A stretch of 64,000 nt of DNA from Cyprinodon diabolis (Eukaryota; Chordata; Actinopteri; Cyprinodontiformes; Cyprinodontidae), in contig JARPUW010000038.1 of assembly GCA_030533445.1 (NCBI GenBank), positions 150,895 to 214,894 of the forward strand. Reading direction: 5' to 3'. Positions 1 to 11,400 of this stretch are shown in pieces; position 1 is the first letter of the stretch; each line of letters begins with the position of its first letter. The position numbers and the translations under genes are program-made. The notes below the pieces were generated by a model. It had not been told where the DNA came from, searched no databases, and was given only the letters and a program-made list of their open reading frames with translations.

Positions 1-177
1 TGAGATAATGCCATTTTGGCCTCTGGAGTTGTAACAGACAAACCATTAATGATACAGCCATGATCTTTTCAGGCAATCATCTAGAGCTGAAAACTAACAA
101 TATAAAGTAGATTTGAGCAGATGTTTTTGGTTCCAAGCTTCAAATCAGAAGTTGAGGCCAAAACGCACTTTTCACAG
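1..177 (+). repeat. Reference monomer, 177-bp class
   Basis: This is one full unit, phased to the start of the window. It is about 38% GC (67 of 177 bases) with one CpG, in aaaaCGc near position 165. Landmarks in order are a CATTAATG palindrome (44-51), the tcAgg/tcTgg variant site (about 71), an XbaI-type TCTAGA (80-85), TATAAA (101-106), a five-T run (123-127), a HindIII AAGCTT (135-140) and the left arm of a nested dyad (154-163). The length is 59 x 3, so minus-strand frames continue from one 177-bp unit to the next. The HindIII site is kept in nearly all copies; it is lost in the cagctt variant near 36,531. TCTAGA is lost wherever the unit carries caCcta or catAta. Confidence 0.97.
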
Positions 178-200
178 TGAGATAATGCCATTTTGGCCTC
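154..200 (+). other. Nested dyad symmetry (10-bp inverted repeat around a 9-bp palindrome), present in nearly every monomer
   Basis: GAGGCCAAAA at 154-163 is the exact reverse complement of TTTTGGCCTC at 191-200, with a 27-base spacer. Inside the spacer TCACaGTGA (172-180) is itself a palindrome around one base. The outer dyad is centred at 177 and the inner at 176, so the two are almost concentric. The element recurs once per monomer across the array. The outer arm is broken in the few ttgaTgcc units (for example near 3,710, 11,702, 37,084 and 58,387). The inner palindrome is unaffected by the common acgcAc/acgcTc variation. It could extrude as a hairpin or bind a dimeric protein; both are inferences. 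Confidence 0.85.
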
Positions 201-354
201 TGGAGTTGTAACAGACAAACCATTAATGATACAGCCATGATCTTTTCAGGCAATCATCTAGAGCTGAAAACTAACAATATAAAGTAGATTTGAGCAGATG
301 TTTTTGGTTCCAAGCTTCAAATCAGAAGTTGAGGCCAAAACGCACTTTTCACAG

Positions 355-532
355 TGAGATAATGCCATTTTGGCCTCTGGAGTTGTAACAGACAAACCAT
401 TAATGATACAGCCATGATCTTTTCTGGCAATCATCTAGAGCTGAAAACTAACAATATAAAGGAGATTTGAGCAGATGTTTTTGGTTCCAAGCTTCAAATC
501 AGAAGGTTGAGGCCAAAACGCACTTTTCACAG
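355..532 (+). repeat. Example of the 178-bp monomer class
   Basis: This unit is one base longer than its two predecessors because it reads aaggttg where they read aagttg. The single G indel is the main cause of the two length classes seen throughout the array. The extra G goes with all aatcGTaagg units and nearly all aGagtag units, so length class is part of the haplotype of each monomer type. A rare third state, aaagttg, occurs once near 60,333 and looks like a G-to-A change in the long class. The extra base shifts frame and so limits how far minus-strand reading frames can run. Confidence 0.95.
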
Positions 533-2299
533 TGAGATAATGCCATTTTGGCCTCTGGAGTTGTAACAGACAAACCATTAATGATACAGCCATGATCTTT
601 TCAGGCAATCACCTAGAGCTGAAAACTAACAATATAAAGTAGATTTGAGCAGATGTTTTTGGTTCCAAGCTTCAAATCAGAAGGTTGAGGCCAAAACGCT
701 CTTTTCACAGTGAGATAATGCCATTTTGGCCTCTGGAGTTGTAACAGACAAACCATTAATGATACAGCCATGATCTTTTCAGGCAATCATCTAGAGCTGA
801 AAACTAACAATATAAAGTAGATTTGAGCAGATGTTTTTGGTTCCAAGCTTCAAATCGTAAGGTTGAGGCCAAAACGCTCTTTTCACAGTGAGATAATGCC
901 ATTTTGGCCTCTGGAGTTGTAACAGACAAACCATTAATGATACAGCCATGATGTTTTCAGGCAATCACCTAGAGCTGAAAACTAACAATATAAAGTAGAT
1001 TTGAGCAGATGTTTTTGGTTCCAAGCTTCAAATCAGAAGTTGAGGCCAAAACGCTCTTTTCACAGTGAGATAATGCCATTTTGGCCTCTGGAGTTGTAAC
1101 AGACAAACCATTAATGATACAGCCATGATCTTTTCTGGCAATCATCTAGAGCTGAAAACTAACAATATAAAGTAGATTTGAGCAGATGTTTTTGGTTCCA
1201 AGCTTCAAATCAGAAGGTTGAGGCCAAAACGCTCTTTTCACAGTGAGATAATGCCATTTTGGCCTCTGGAGTTGTAACAGACAAACCATTAATGATACAG
1301 CCATGATCTTTTCTGGCAATCATCTAGAGCTGAAAACTAACAATATAGAGTAGATTTGAGCAGATGTTTTTGGTTCCAAGCTTCAAATCAGAAGGTTGAG
1401 GCCAAAACGCTCTTTTCACAGTGAGATAATGCCATTTTGGCCTCTGGAGTTGTAACAGACAAACCATTAATGATACAGCCATGATCTTTTCTGGCAATCA
1501 TCTAGAGCTGAAAACTAACAATATAAAGTAGATTTGAGCAGATGTTTTTGGTTCCAAGCTTCAAATCAGAAGGTTGAGGCCAAAACGCTCTTTTCACAGT
1601 GAGATAATGCCATTTTGGCCTCTGGAGTTGTAACAGACAAACCATTAATGATACAGCCATGATCTTTTCAGGCAATCACCTAGAGCTGAAAACTAACAAT
1701 ATAAAGTAGATTTGAGCAGATGTTTTTGGTTCCAAGCTTCAAATCAGAAGTTGAGGCCAAAACGCACTTTTCACAGTGAGATAATGCCATTTTGGCCTCT
1801 GGAGTTGTAACAGACAAACCATTAATGATACAGCCATGATCTTTTCTGGCAATCATCTAGAGCTGAAAACTAACAATATAAAGTAGATTTGAGCAGATGT
1901 TTTTGGTTCCAAGCTTCAAATCAGAAGGTTGAGGCCAAAACGCTCTTTTCACAGTGAGATAATGCCATTTTGGCCTCTGGAGTTGTAACAGACAAACCAT
2001 TAATGATACAGCCATGATCTTTTCTGGCAATCATCTAGAGCTGAAAACTAACAATATAAAGTAGATTTGAGCAGATGTTTTTGGTTCCAAGCTTCAAATC
2101 AGAAGGTTGAGGCCAAAACGCTCTTTTCACAGTGAGATAATGCCATTTTGGCCTCTGGAGTTGTAACAGACAAACCATTAATGATACAGCCATGATCTTT
2201 TCAGGCAATCATCTAGAGCTGAAAACTAACAATATAAAGTAGATTTGAGCAGATGTTTTTGGTTCCAAGCTTCAAAACAGAAGGTTGAGGCCAAAACGC

Positions 2300-5200
2300 T
2301 CTTTTCACAGTGAGATAATGCCATTTTGGCCTCTGGAGTTGTAACAGACAAACCATTAATGATACAGCCATGATCTTTTCAGGCAATCATCTAGAGCTGA
2401 AAACTAACAATATAAAGTAGATTTGAGCAGATGTTTTTGGTTCCAAGCTTCAAATCGTAAGGTTGAGGCCAAAACGCTCTTTTCACAGTGAGATAATGCC
2501 ATTTTGGCCTCTGGAGTTGTAACAGACAAACCATTAATGATACAGCCATGATCTTTTCAGGCAATCACCTAGAGCTGAAAACTAACAATATAAAGTAGAT
2601 TTGAGCAGATGTTTTTGGTTCCAAGCTTCAAATCAGAAGTTGAGGCCAAAACGCTCTTTTCACAGTGAGATAATGCCATTTTGGCCTCTGGAGTTGTAAC
2701 AGACAAACCATTAATGATACAGCCATGATCTTTTCTGGCAATCATCTAGAGCTGAAAACTAACAATATAAAGTAGATTTGAGCAGATGTTTTTGGTTCCA
2801 AGCTTCAAATCAGAAGGTTGAGGCCAAAACGCTCTTTTCACAGTGAGATAATGCCATTTTGGCCTCTGGAGTTGTAACAGACAAACCATTAATGATACAG
2901 CCATGATCTTTTCTGGCAATCATCTAGAGCTGAAAACTAACAATATAAAGTAGATTTGAGCAGATGTTTTTGGTTCCAAGCTTCAAATCAGAAGGTTGAG
3001 GCCAAAACGCTCTTTTCACAGTGAGATAATGCCATTTTGGCCTCTGGAGTTGTAACAGACAAACCATTAATGATACAGCCATGATCTTTTCAGGCAATCA
3101 TCTAGAGCTGAAAACTAACAATATAAAGTAGATTTGAGAAGATGTTTTTGGTTCCAAGCTTCAAAACAGAAGGTTGAGGCCAAAACGCTCTTTTCACAGT
3201 GAGATAATGCCATTTTGGCCTCTGGAGTTGTAACAGACAAACCATTAATGATACAGCCATGATCTTTTCAGGCAATCATCTAGAGCTGAAAACTAACAAT
3301 ATAAAGTAGATTTGAGCAGATGTTTTTGGTTCCAAGCTTCAAATCAGAAGTTGAGGCCAAAACGCACTTTTCACAGTGAGATAATGCCATTTTGGCCTCT
3401 GGAGTTGTAACAGACAAACCATTAATGATACAGCCATGATCTTTTCTGGCAATCATCTAGAGCTGAAAACTAACAATATAAAGGAGATTTGAGCAGATGT
3501 TTTTGGTTCCAAGCTTCAAATCAGAAGGTTGAGGCCAAAACGCTCTTTTCACAGTGAGATAATGCCATTTTGGCCTCTGGAGTTGTAACAGACAAACCAT
3601 TAATGATACAGCCATGATCTTTTCTGGCAATCATCTAGAGCTGAAAACTAACAATATAAAGTAGATTTGAGCAGATGTTTTTGGTTCCAAGCTTCAAATC
3701 AGAAGTTGATGCCAAAACGCTCTTTTCACAGTGAGATAATGCCATTTTGGCCTCTGGAGTTGTAACAGACAAACCATTAATGATACAGCCATGATCTTTT
3801 CAGGCAATCATCTAGAGCTGAAAACTAACAATATAAAGTAGATTTGAGCAGATGTTTTTGGTTCCAAGCTTCAAATCAGAAGTTGAGGCCAAAACGCACT
3901 TTTCACAGTGAGATAATGCCATTTTGGCCTCTGGAGTTGTAACAGACAAACCATTAATGATACAGCCATGATCTTTTCAGGCAATCATCTAGAGCTGAAA
4001 ACTAACAATATAAAGTAGATTTGAGCAGATGTTTTTGGTTCCAAGCTTCAAATCGTAAGGTTGAGGCCAAAACGCTCTTTTCACAGTGAGATAATGCCAT
4101 TTTGGCCTCTGGAGTTGTAACAGACAAACCATTAATGATACAGCCATGATCTTTTCAGGCAATCACCTAGAGCTGAAAACTAACAATATAAAGTAGATTT
4201 GAGCAGATGTTTTTGGTTCCAAGCTTCAAATCAGAAGTTGAGGCCAAAACGCTCTTTTCACAGTGAGATAATGCCATTTTGGCCTCTGGAGTTGTAACAG
4301 ACAAACCATTAATGATACAGCCATGATCTTTTCTGGCAATCATCTAGAGCTGAAAACTAACAATATAAAGTAGATTTGAGCAGATGTTTTTGGTTCCAAG
4401 CTTCAAATCAGAAGGTTGAGGCCAAAACGCTCTTTTCACAGTGAGATAATGCCATTTTGGCCTCTGGAGTTGTAACAGACAAACCATTAATGATACAGCC
4501 ATGATCTTTTCTGGCAATCATCTAGAGCTGAAAACTAACAATATAAAGTAGATTTGAGCAGATGTTTTTGGTTCCAAGCTTCAAATCAGAAGGTTGAGGC
4601 CAAAACGCTCTTTTCACAGTGAGATAATGCCATTTTGGCCTCTGGAGTTGTAACAGACAAACCATTAATGATACAGCCATGATCTTTTCAGGCAATCATC
4701 TAGAGCTGAAAACTAACAATATAAAGTAGATTTGAGAAGATGTTTTTGGTTCCAAGCTTCAAAACAGAAGGTTGAGGCCAAAACGCTCTTTTCACAGTGA
4801 GATAATGCCATTTTGGCCTCTGGAGTTGTAACAGACAAACCATTAATGATACAGCCATGATCTTTTCAGGCAATCATCTAGAGCTGAAAACTAACAATAT
4901 AAAGTAGATTTGAGCAGATGTTTTTGGTTCCAAGCTTCAAATCAGAAGTTGAGGCCAAAACGCACTTTTCACAGTGAGATAATGCCATTTTGGCCTCTGG
5001 AGTTGTAACAGACAAACCATTAATGATACAGCCATGATCTTTTCTGGCAATCATCTAGAGCTGAAAACTAACAATATAAAGGAGATTTGAGCAGATGTTT
5101 TTGGTTCCAAGCTTCAAATCAGAAGGTTGAGGCCAAAACGCTCTTTTCACAGTGAGATAATGCCATTTTGGCCTCTGGAGTTGTAACAGACAAACCATTA

Positions 5201-5490
5201 ATGATACAGCCATGATCTTTTCTGGCAATCATCTAGAGCTGAAAACTAACAATATAAAGTAGATTTGAGCAGATGTTTTTGGTTCCAAGCTTCAAATCAG
5301 AAGTTGATGCCAAAACGCTCTTTTCACAGTGAGATAATGCCATTTTGGCCTCTGGAGTTGTAACAGACAAACCATTAATGATACAGCCATGATCTTTTCA
5401 GGCAATCATCTAGAGCTGAAAACTAACAATATAAAGTAGATTTGAGCAGATGTTTTTGGTTCCAAGCTTCAAATCAGAAGTTGAGGCCAA
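2300..5490 (+). repeat. Nine-monomer (1598-bp) tandem duplication in domain A
   Basis: Four markers repeat at exactly 1598 bp: aatcGTaagg (2451 and 4049), gagAag (3139 and 4737), aaagGag (3483 and 5081) and ttgaTgcc (3710 and 5308). The two halves are therefore adjacent copies of a nine-monomer block. A similar nine-monomer step (1600 bp) separates 851 from 2451 and 8843 from 10,443, but those steps do not carry the full marker set. The duplication is absent from the corresponding 8.8-12 kb copy, where gatGtt-type and ttgaTgcc-type units sit at the unduplicated 7992-bp offset. It is therefore probably younger than the 7992-bp event. Edges are accurate only to about one monomer. Confidence 0.8.
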
Positions 5491-8400
5491 AACGCACTTT
5501 TCACAGTGAGATAATGCCATTTTGGCCTCTGGAGTTGTAACAGACAAACCATTAATGATACAGCCATGATCTTTTCAGGCAATCATCTAGAGCTGAAAAC
5601 TAACAATATAAAGTAGATTTGAGCAGATGTTTTTGGTTCCAAGCTTCAAATCAGAAGTTGAGGCCAAAACGCACTTTTCACAGTGAGATAATGCCATTTT
5701 GGCCTCTGGAGTTGTAACAGACAAACCATTAATGATACAGCCATGATCTTTTCTGGCAATCATCTAGAGCTGAAAACTAACAATATAAAGGAGATTTGAG
5801 CAGATGTTTTTGGTTCCAAGCTTCAAATCAGAAGGTTGAGGCCAAAACGCACTTTTCACAGTGAGATAATGCCATTTTGGCCTCTGGAGTTGTAACAGAC
5901 AAACCATTAATGATACAGCCATGATCTTTTCAGGCAATCACCTAGAGCTGAAAACTAACAATATAAAGTAGATTTGAGCAGATGTTTTTGGTTCCAAGCT
6001 TCAAATCAGAAGGTTGAGGCCAAAACGCTCTTTTCACAGTGAGATAATGCCATTTTGGCCTCTGGAGTTGTAACAGACAAACCATTAATGATACAGCCAT
6101 GATCTTTTCAGGCAATCATCTAGAGCTGAAAACTAACAATATAAAGTAGATTTGAGCAGATGTTTTTGGTTCCAAGCTTCAAATCGTAAGGTTGAGGCCA
6201 AAACGCTCTTTTCACAGTGAGATAATGCCATTTTGGCCTCTGGAGTTGTAACAGACAAACCATTAATGATACAGCCATGATGTTTTCAGGCAATCACCTA
6301 GAGCTGAAAACTAACAATATAAAGTAGATTTGAGCAGATGTTTTTGGTTCCAAGCTTCAAATCAGAAGTTGAGGCCAAAACGCTCTTTTCACAGTGAGAT
6401 AATGCCATTTTGGCCTCTGGAGTTGTAACAGACAAACCATTAATGATACAGCCATGATCTTTTCTGGCAATCATCTAGAGCTGAAAACTAACAATATAAA
6501 GTAGATTTGAGCAGATGTTTTTGGTTCCAAGCTTCAAATCAGAAGGTTGAGGCCAAAACGCTCTTTTCACAGTGAGATAATGCCATTTTGGCCTCTGGAG
6601 TTGTAACAGACAAACCATTAATGATACAGCCATGATCTTTTCTGGCAATCATCTAGAGCTGAAAACTAACAATATAGAGTAGATTTGAGCAGATGTTTTT
6701 GGTTCCAAGCTTCAAATCAGAAGGTTGAGGCCAAAACGCTCTTTTCACAGTGAGATAATGCCATTTTGGCCTCTGGAGTTGTAACAGACAAACCATTAAT
6801 GATACAGCCATGATCTTTTCTGGCAATCATCTAGAGCTGAAAACTAACAATATAAAGTAGATTTGAGCAGATGTTTTTGGTTCCAAGCTTCAAATCAGAA
6901 GTTGAGGCCAAAACGCTCTTTTCACAGTGAGTGAATGCCATTTTGGCCTCTGGAGTTGTAACAGACAAACCATTAATGATACAGCCATGATCTTTTCAGG
7001 CAATCATCTAGAGCTGAAAACTAACAATATAAAGTAGATTTGAGCAGATGTTTTTGGTTCCAAGCTTCAAATCAGAAGTTGAGGCCAAAACGCACTTTTC
7101 ACAGTGAGATAATGCCATTTTGGCCTCTGGAGTTGTAACAGACAAACCATTAATGATACAGCCATGATCTTTTCAGGCAATCATCTAGAGCTGAAAACTA
7201 ACAATATAAAGTAGATTTGAGCAGATGTTTTTGGTTCCAAGCTTCAAATCAGAAGTTGAGGCCAAAACGCACTTTTCACAGTGAGATAATGCCATTTTGG
7301 CCTCTGGAGTTGTAACAGACAAACCATTAATGATACAGCCATGATCTTTTCTGGCAATCATCTAGAGCTGAAAACTAACAATATAAAGGAGATTTGAGCA
7401 GATGTTTTTGGTTCCAAGCTTCAAATCAGAAGGTTGAGGCCAAAACGCTCTTTTCACAGTGAGATAATGCCATTTTGGCCTCTGGAGTTGTAACAGACAA
7501 ACCATTAATGATACAGCCATGATCTTTTCTGGCAATCATCTAGAGCTGAAAACTAACAATATAAAGTAGATTTGAGCAGATGTTTTTGGTTCCAAGCTTC
7601 AAATCAGAAGTTGAGGCCAAAACGCTCTTTTCACAGTGAGATAATGCCATTTTGGCCTCTTGAGTTGTAACAGACAAACCATTAATGATACAGCCATGAT
7701 CTTTTCTGGCAATCATCTAGAGCTGAAAACTAACAATATAAAGTAGATTTGAGCAGATGTTTTTGGTTCCAAGCTTCAAATCGTAAGGTTGAGGCCAAAA
7801 CGCTCTTTTCACAGTGAGATAATGCCATTTTGGCCTCTGGAGTTGTAACAGACAAACCATTAATGATACAGCCATGATCTTTTCAGGCAATCACCTAGAG
7901 CTGAAAACTAACAATATAAAGTAGATTTGAGCAGATGTTTTTGGTTCCAAGCTTCAAATCAGAAGTTGAGGCCAAAACGCTCTTTTCACAGTGAGATAAT
8001 GCCATTTTGGCCTCTGGAGTTGTAACAGACAAACCATTAATGATACAGCCATGATCTTTTCAGGCAATCACCTAGAGCTGAAAACTAACAATATAAAGTA
8101 GATTTGAGCAGATGTTTTTGGTTCCAAGCTTCAAATCAGAAGTTGAGGCCAAAACGCACTTTTCACAGTGAGATAATGCCATTTTGGCCTCTGGAGTTGT
8201 AACAGACAAACCATTAATGATACAGCCATGATCTTTTCTGGCAATCATCTAGAGCTGAAAACTAACAATATAAAGTAGATTTGAGCAGATGTTTTTGGTT
8301 CCAAGCTTCAAATCAGAAGGTTGAGGCCAAAACGCTCTTTTCACAGTGAGATAATGCCATTTTGGCCTCTGGAGTTGTAACAGACAAACCATTAATGATA

Positions 8401-11400
8401 CAGCCATGATCTTTTCTGGCAATCATCTAGAGCTGAAAACTAACAATATAAAGTAGATTTGAGCAGATGTTTTTGGTTCCAAGCTTCAAATCAGAAGGTT
8501 GAGGCCAAAACGCTCTTTTCACAGTGAGATAATGCCATTTTGGCCTCTGGAGTTGTAACAGACAAACCATTAATGATACAGCCATGATCTTTTCAGGCAA
8601 TCATCTAGAGCTGAAAACTAACAATATAAAGTAGATTTGAGCAGATGTTTTTGGTTCCAAGCTTCAAAACAGAAGGTTGAGGCCAAAACGCTCTTTTCAC
8701 AGTGAGATAATGCCATTTTGGCCTCTGGAGTTGTAACAGACAAACCATTAATGATACAGCCATGATCTTTTCAGGCAATCATCTAGAGCTGAAAACTAAC
8801 AATATAAAGTAGATTTGAGCAGATGTTTTTGGTTCCAAGCTTCAAATCGTAAGGTTGAGGCCAAAACGCTCTTTTCACAGTGAGATAATGCCATTTTGGC
8901 CTCTGGAGTTGTAACAGACAAACCATTAATGATACAGCCATGATGTTTTCAGGCAATCACCTAGAGCTGAAAACTAACAATATAAAGTAGATTTGAGCAG
9001 ATGTTTTTGGTTCCAAGCTTCAAATCAGAAGTTGAGGCCAAAACGCTCTTTTCACAGTGAGATAATGCCATTTTGGCCTCTGGAGTTGTAACAGACAAAC
9101 CATTAATGATACAGCCATGATCTTTTCTGGCAATCATCTAGAGCTGAAAACTAACAATATAAAGTAGATTTGAGCAGATGTTTTTGGTTCCAAGCTTCAA
9201 ATCAGAAGGTTGAGGCCAAAACGCTCTTTTCACAGTGAGATAATGCCATTTTGGCCTCTGGAGTTGTAACAGACAAACCATTAATGATACAGCCATGATC
9301 TTTTCTGGCAATCATCTAGAGCTGAAAACTAACAATATAGAGTAGATTTGAGCAGATGTTTTTGGTTCCAAGCTTCAAATCAGAAGGTTGAGGCCAAAAC
9401 GCTCTTTTCACAGTGAGATAATGCCATTTTGGCCTCTGGAGTTGTAACAGACAAACCATTAATGATACAGCCATGATCTTTTCTGGCAATCATCTAGAGC
9501 TGAAAACTAACAATATAAAGTAGATTTGAGCAGATGTTTTTGGTTCCAAGCTTCAAATCAGAAGGTTGAGGCCAAAACGCTCTTTTCACAGTGAGATAAT
9601 GCCATTTTGGCCTCTGGAGTTGTAACAGACAAACCATTAATGATACAGCCATGATCTTTTCAGGCAATCACCTAGAGCTGAAAACTAACAATATAAAGTA
9701 GATTTGAGCAGATGTTTTTGGTTCCAAGCTTCAAATCAGAAGTTGAGGCCAAAACGCACTTTTCACAGTGAGATAATGCCATTTTGGCCTCTGGAGTTGT
9801 AACAGACAAACCATTAATGATACAGCCATGATCTTTTCTGGCAATCATCTAGAGCTGAAAACTAACAATATAAAGTAGATTTGAGCAGATGTTTTTGGTT
9901 CCAAGCTTCAAATCAGAAGGTTGAGGCCAAAACGCTCTTTTCACAGTGAGATAATGCCATTTTGGCCTCTGGAGTTGTAACAGACAAACCATTAATGATA
10001 CAGCCATGATCTTTTCTGGCAATCATCTAGAGCTGAAAACTAACAATATAAAGTAGATTTGAGCAGATGTTTTTGGTTCCAAGCTTCAAATCAGAAGGTT
10101 GAGGCCAAAACGCTCTTTTCACAGTGAGATAATGCCATTTTGGCCTCTGGAGTTGTAACAGACAAACCATTAATGATACAGCCATGATCTTTTCAGGCAA
10201 TCATCTAGAGCTGAAAACTAACAATATAAAGTAGATTTGAGCAGATGTTTTTGGTTCCAAGCTTCAAAACAGAAGGTTGAGGCCAAAACGCTCTTTTCAC
10301 AGTGAGATAATGCCATTTTGGCCTCTGGAGTTGTAACAGACAAACCATTAATGATACAGCCATGATCTTTTCAGGCAATCATCTAGAGCTGAAAACTAAC
10401 AATATAAAGTAGATTTGAGCAGATGTTTTTGGTTCCAAGCTTCAAATCGTAAGGTTGAGGCCAAAACGCTCTTTTCACAGTGAGATAATGCCATTTTGGC
10501 CTCTGGAGTTGTAACAGACAAACCATTAATGATACAGCCATGATCTTTTCAGGCAATCACCTAGAGCTGAAAACTAACAATATAAAGTAGATTTGAGCAG
10601 ATGTTTTTGGTTCCAAGCTTCAAATCAGAAGTTGAGGCCAAAACGCTCTTTTCACAGTGAGATAATGCCATTTTGGCCTCTGGAGTTGTAACAGACAAAC
10701 CATTAATGATACAGCCATGATCTTTTCTGGCAATCATCTAGAGCTGAAAACTAACAATATAAAGTAGATTTGAGCAGATGTTTTTGGTTCCAAGCTTCAA
10801 ATCAGAAGGTTGAGGCCAAAACGCTCTTTTCACAGTGAGATAATGCCATTTTGGCCTCTGGAGTTGTAACAGACAAACCATTAATGATACAGCCATGATC
10901 TTTTCTGGCAATCATCTAGAGCTGAAAACTAACAATATAAAGTAGATTTGAGCAGATGTTTTTGGTTCCAAGCTTCAAATCAGAAGGTTGAGGCCAAAAC
11001 GCTCTTTTCACAGTGAGATAATGCCATTTTGGCCTCTGGAGTTGTAACAGACAAACCATTAATGATACAGCCATGATCTTTTCAGGCAATCATCTAGAGC
11101 TGAAAACTAACAATATAAAGTAGATTTGAGAAGATGTTTTTGGTTCCAAGCTTCAAAACAGAAGGTTGAGGCCAAAACGCTCTTTTCACAGTGAGATAAT
11201 GCCATTTTGGCCTCTGGAGTTGTAACAGACAAACCATTAATGATACAGCCATGATCTTTTCAGGCAATCATCTAGAGCTGAAAACTAACAATATAAAGTA
11301 GATTTGAGCAGATGTTTTTGGTTCCAAGCTTCAAATCAGAAGTTGAGGCCAAAACGCACTTTTCACAGTGAGATAATGCCATTTTGGCCTCTGGAGTTGT

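Noticed and set aside
62..145. tRNA-derived SINE origin, from a GGTTCCAAGC string like an RNA polymerase III B box with TGGC upstream
   Set aside because: The B-box-like string has C at the purine position that is normally required. No convincing A box or tRNA fold is present, and there is no tail or target-site duplication.
1..177. CENP-B box in the monomer
   Set aside because: I found no TTCG...CGGG-type motif on either strand. The consensus has only one CpG and no CGGG.
6925..6940. gagtGaatg change near 6,931 as a special element
   Set aside because: It is a single private substitution cluster in one monomer, with no repeat elsewhere in the window.
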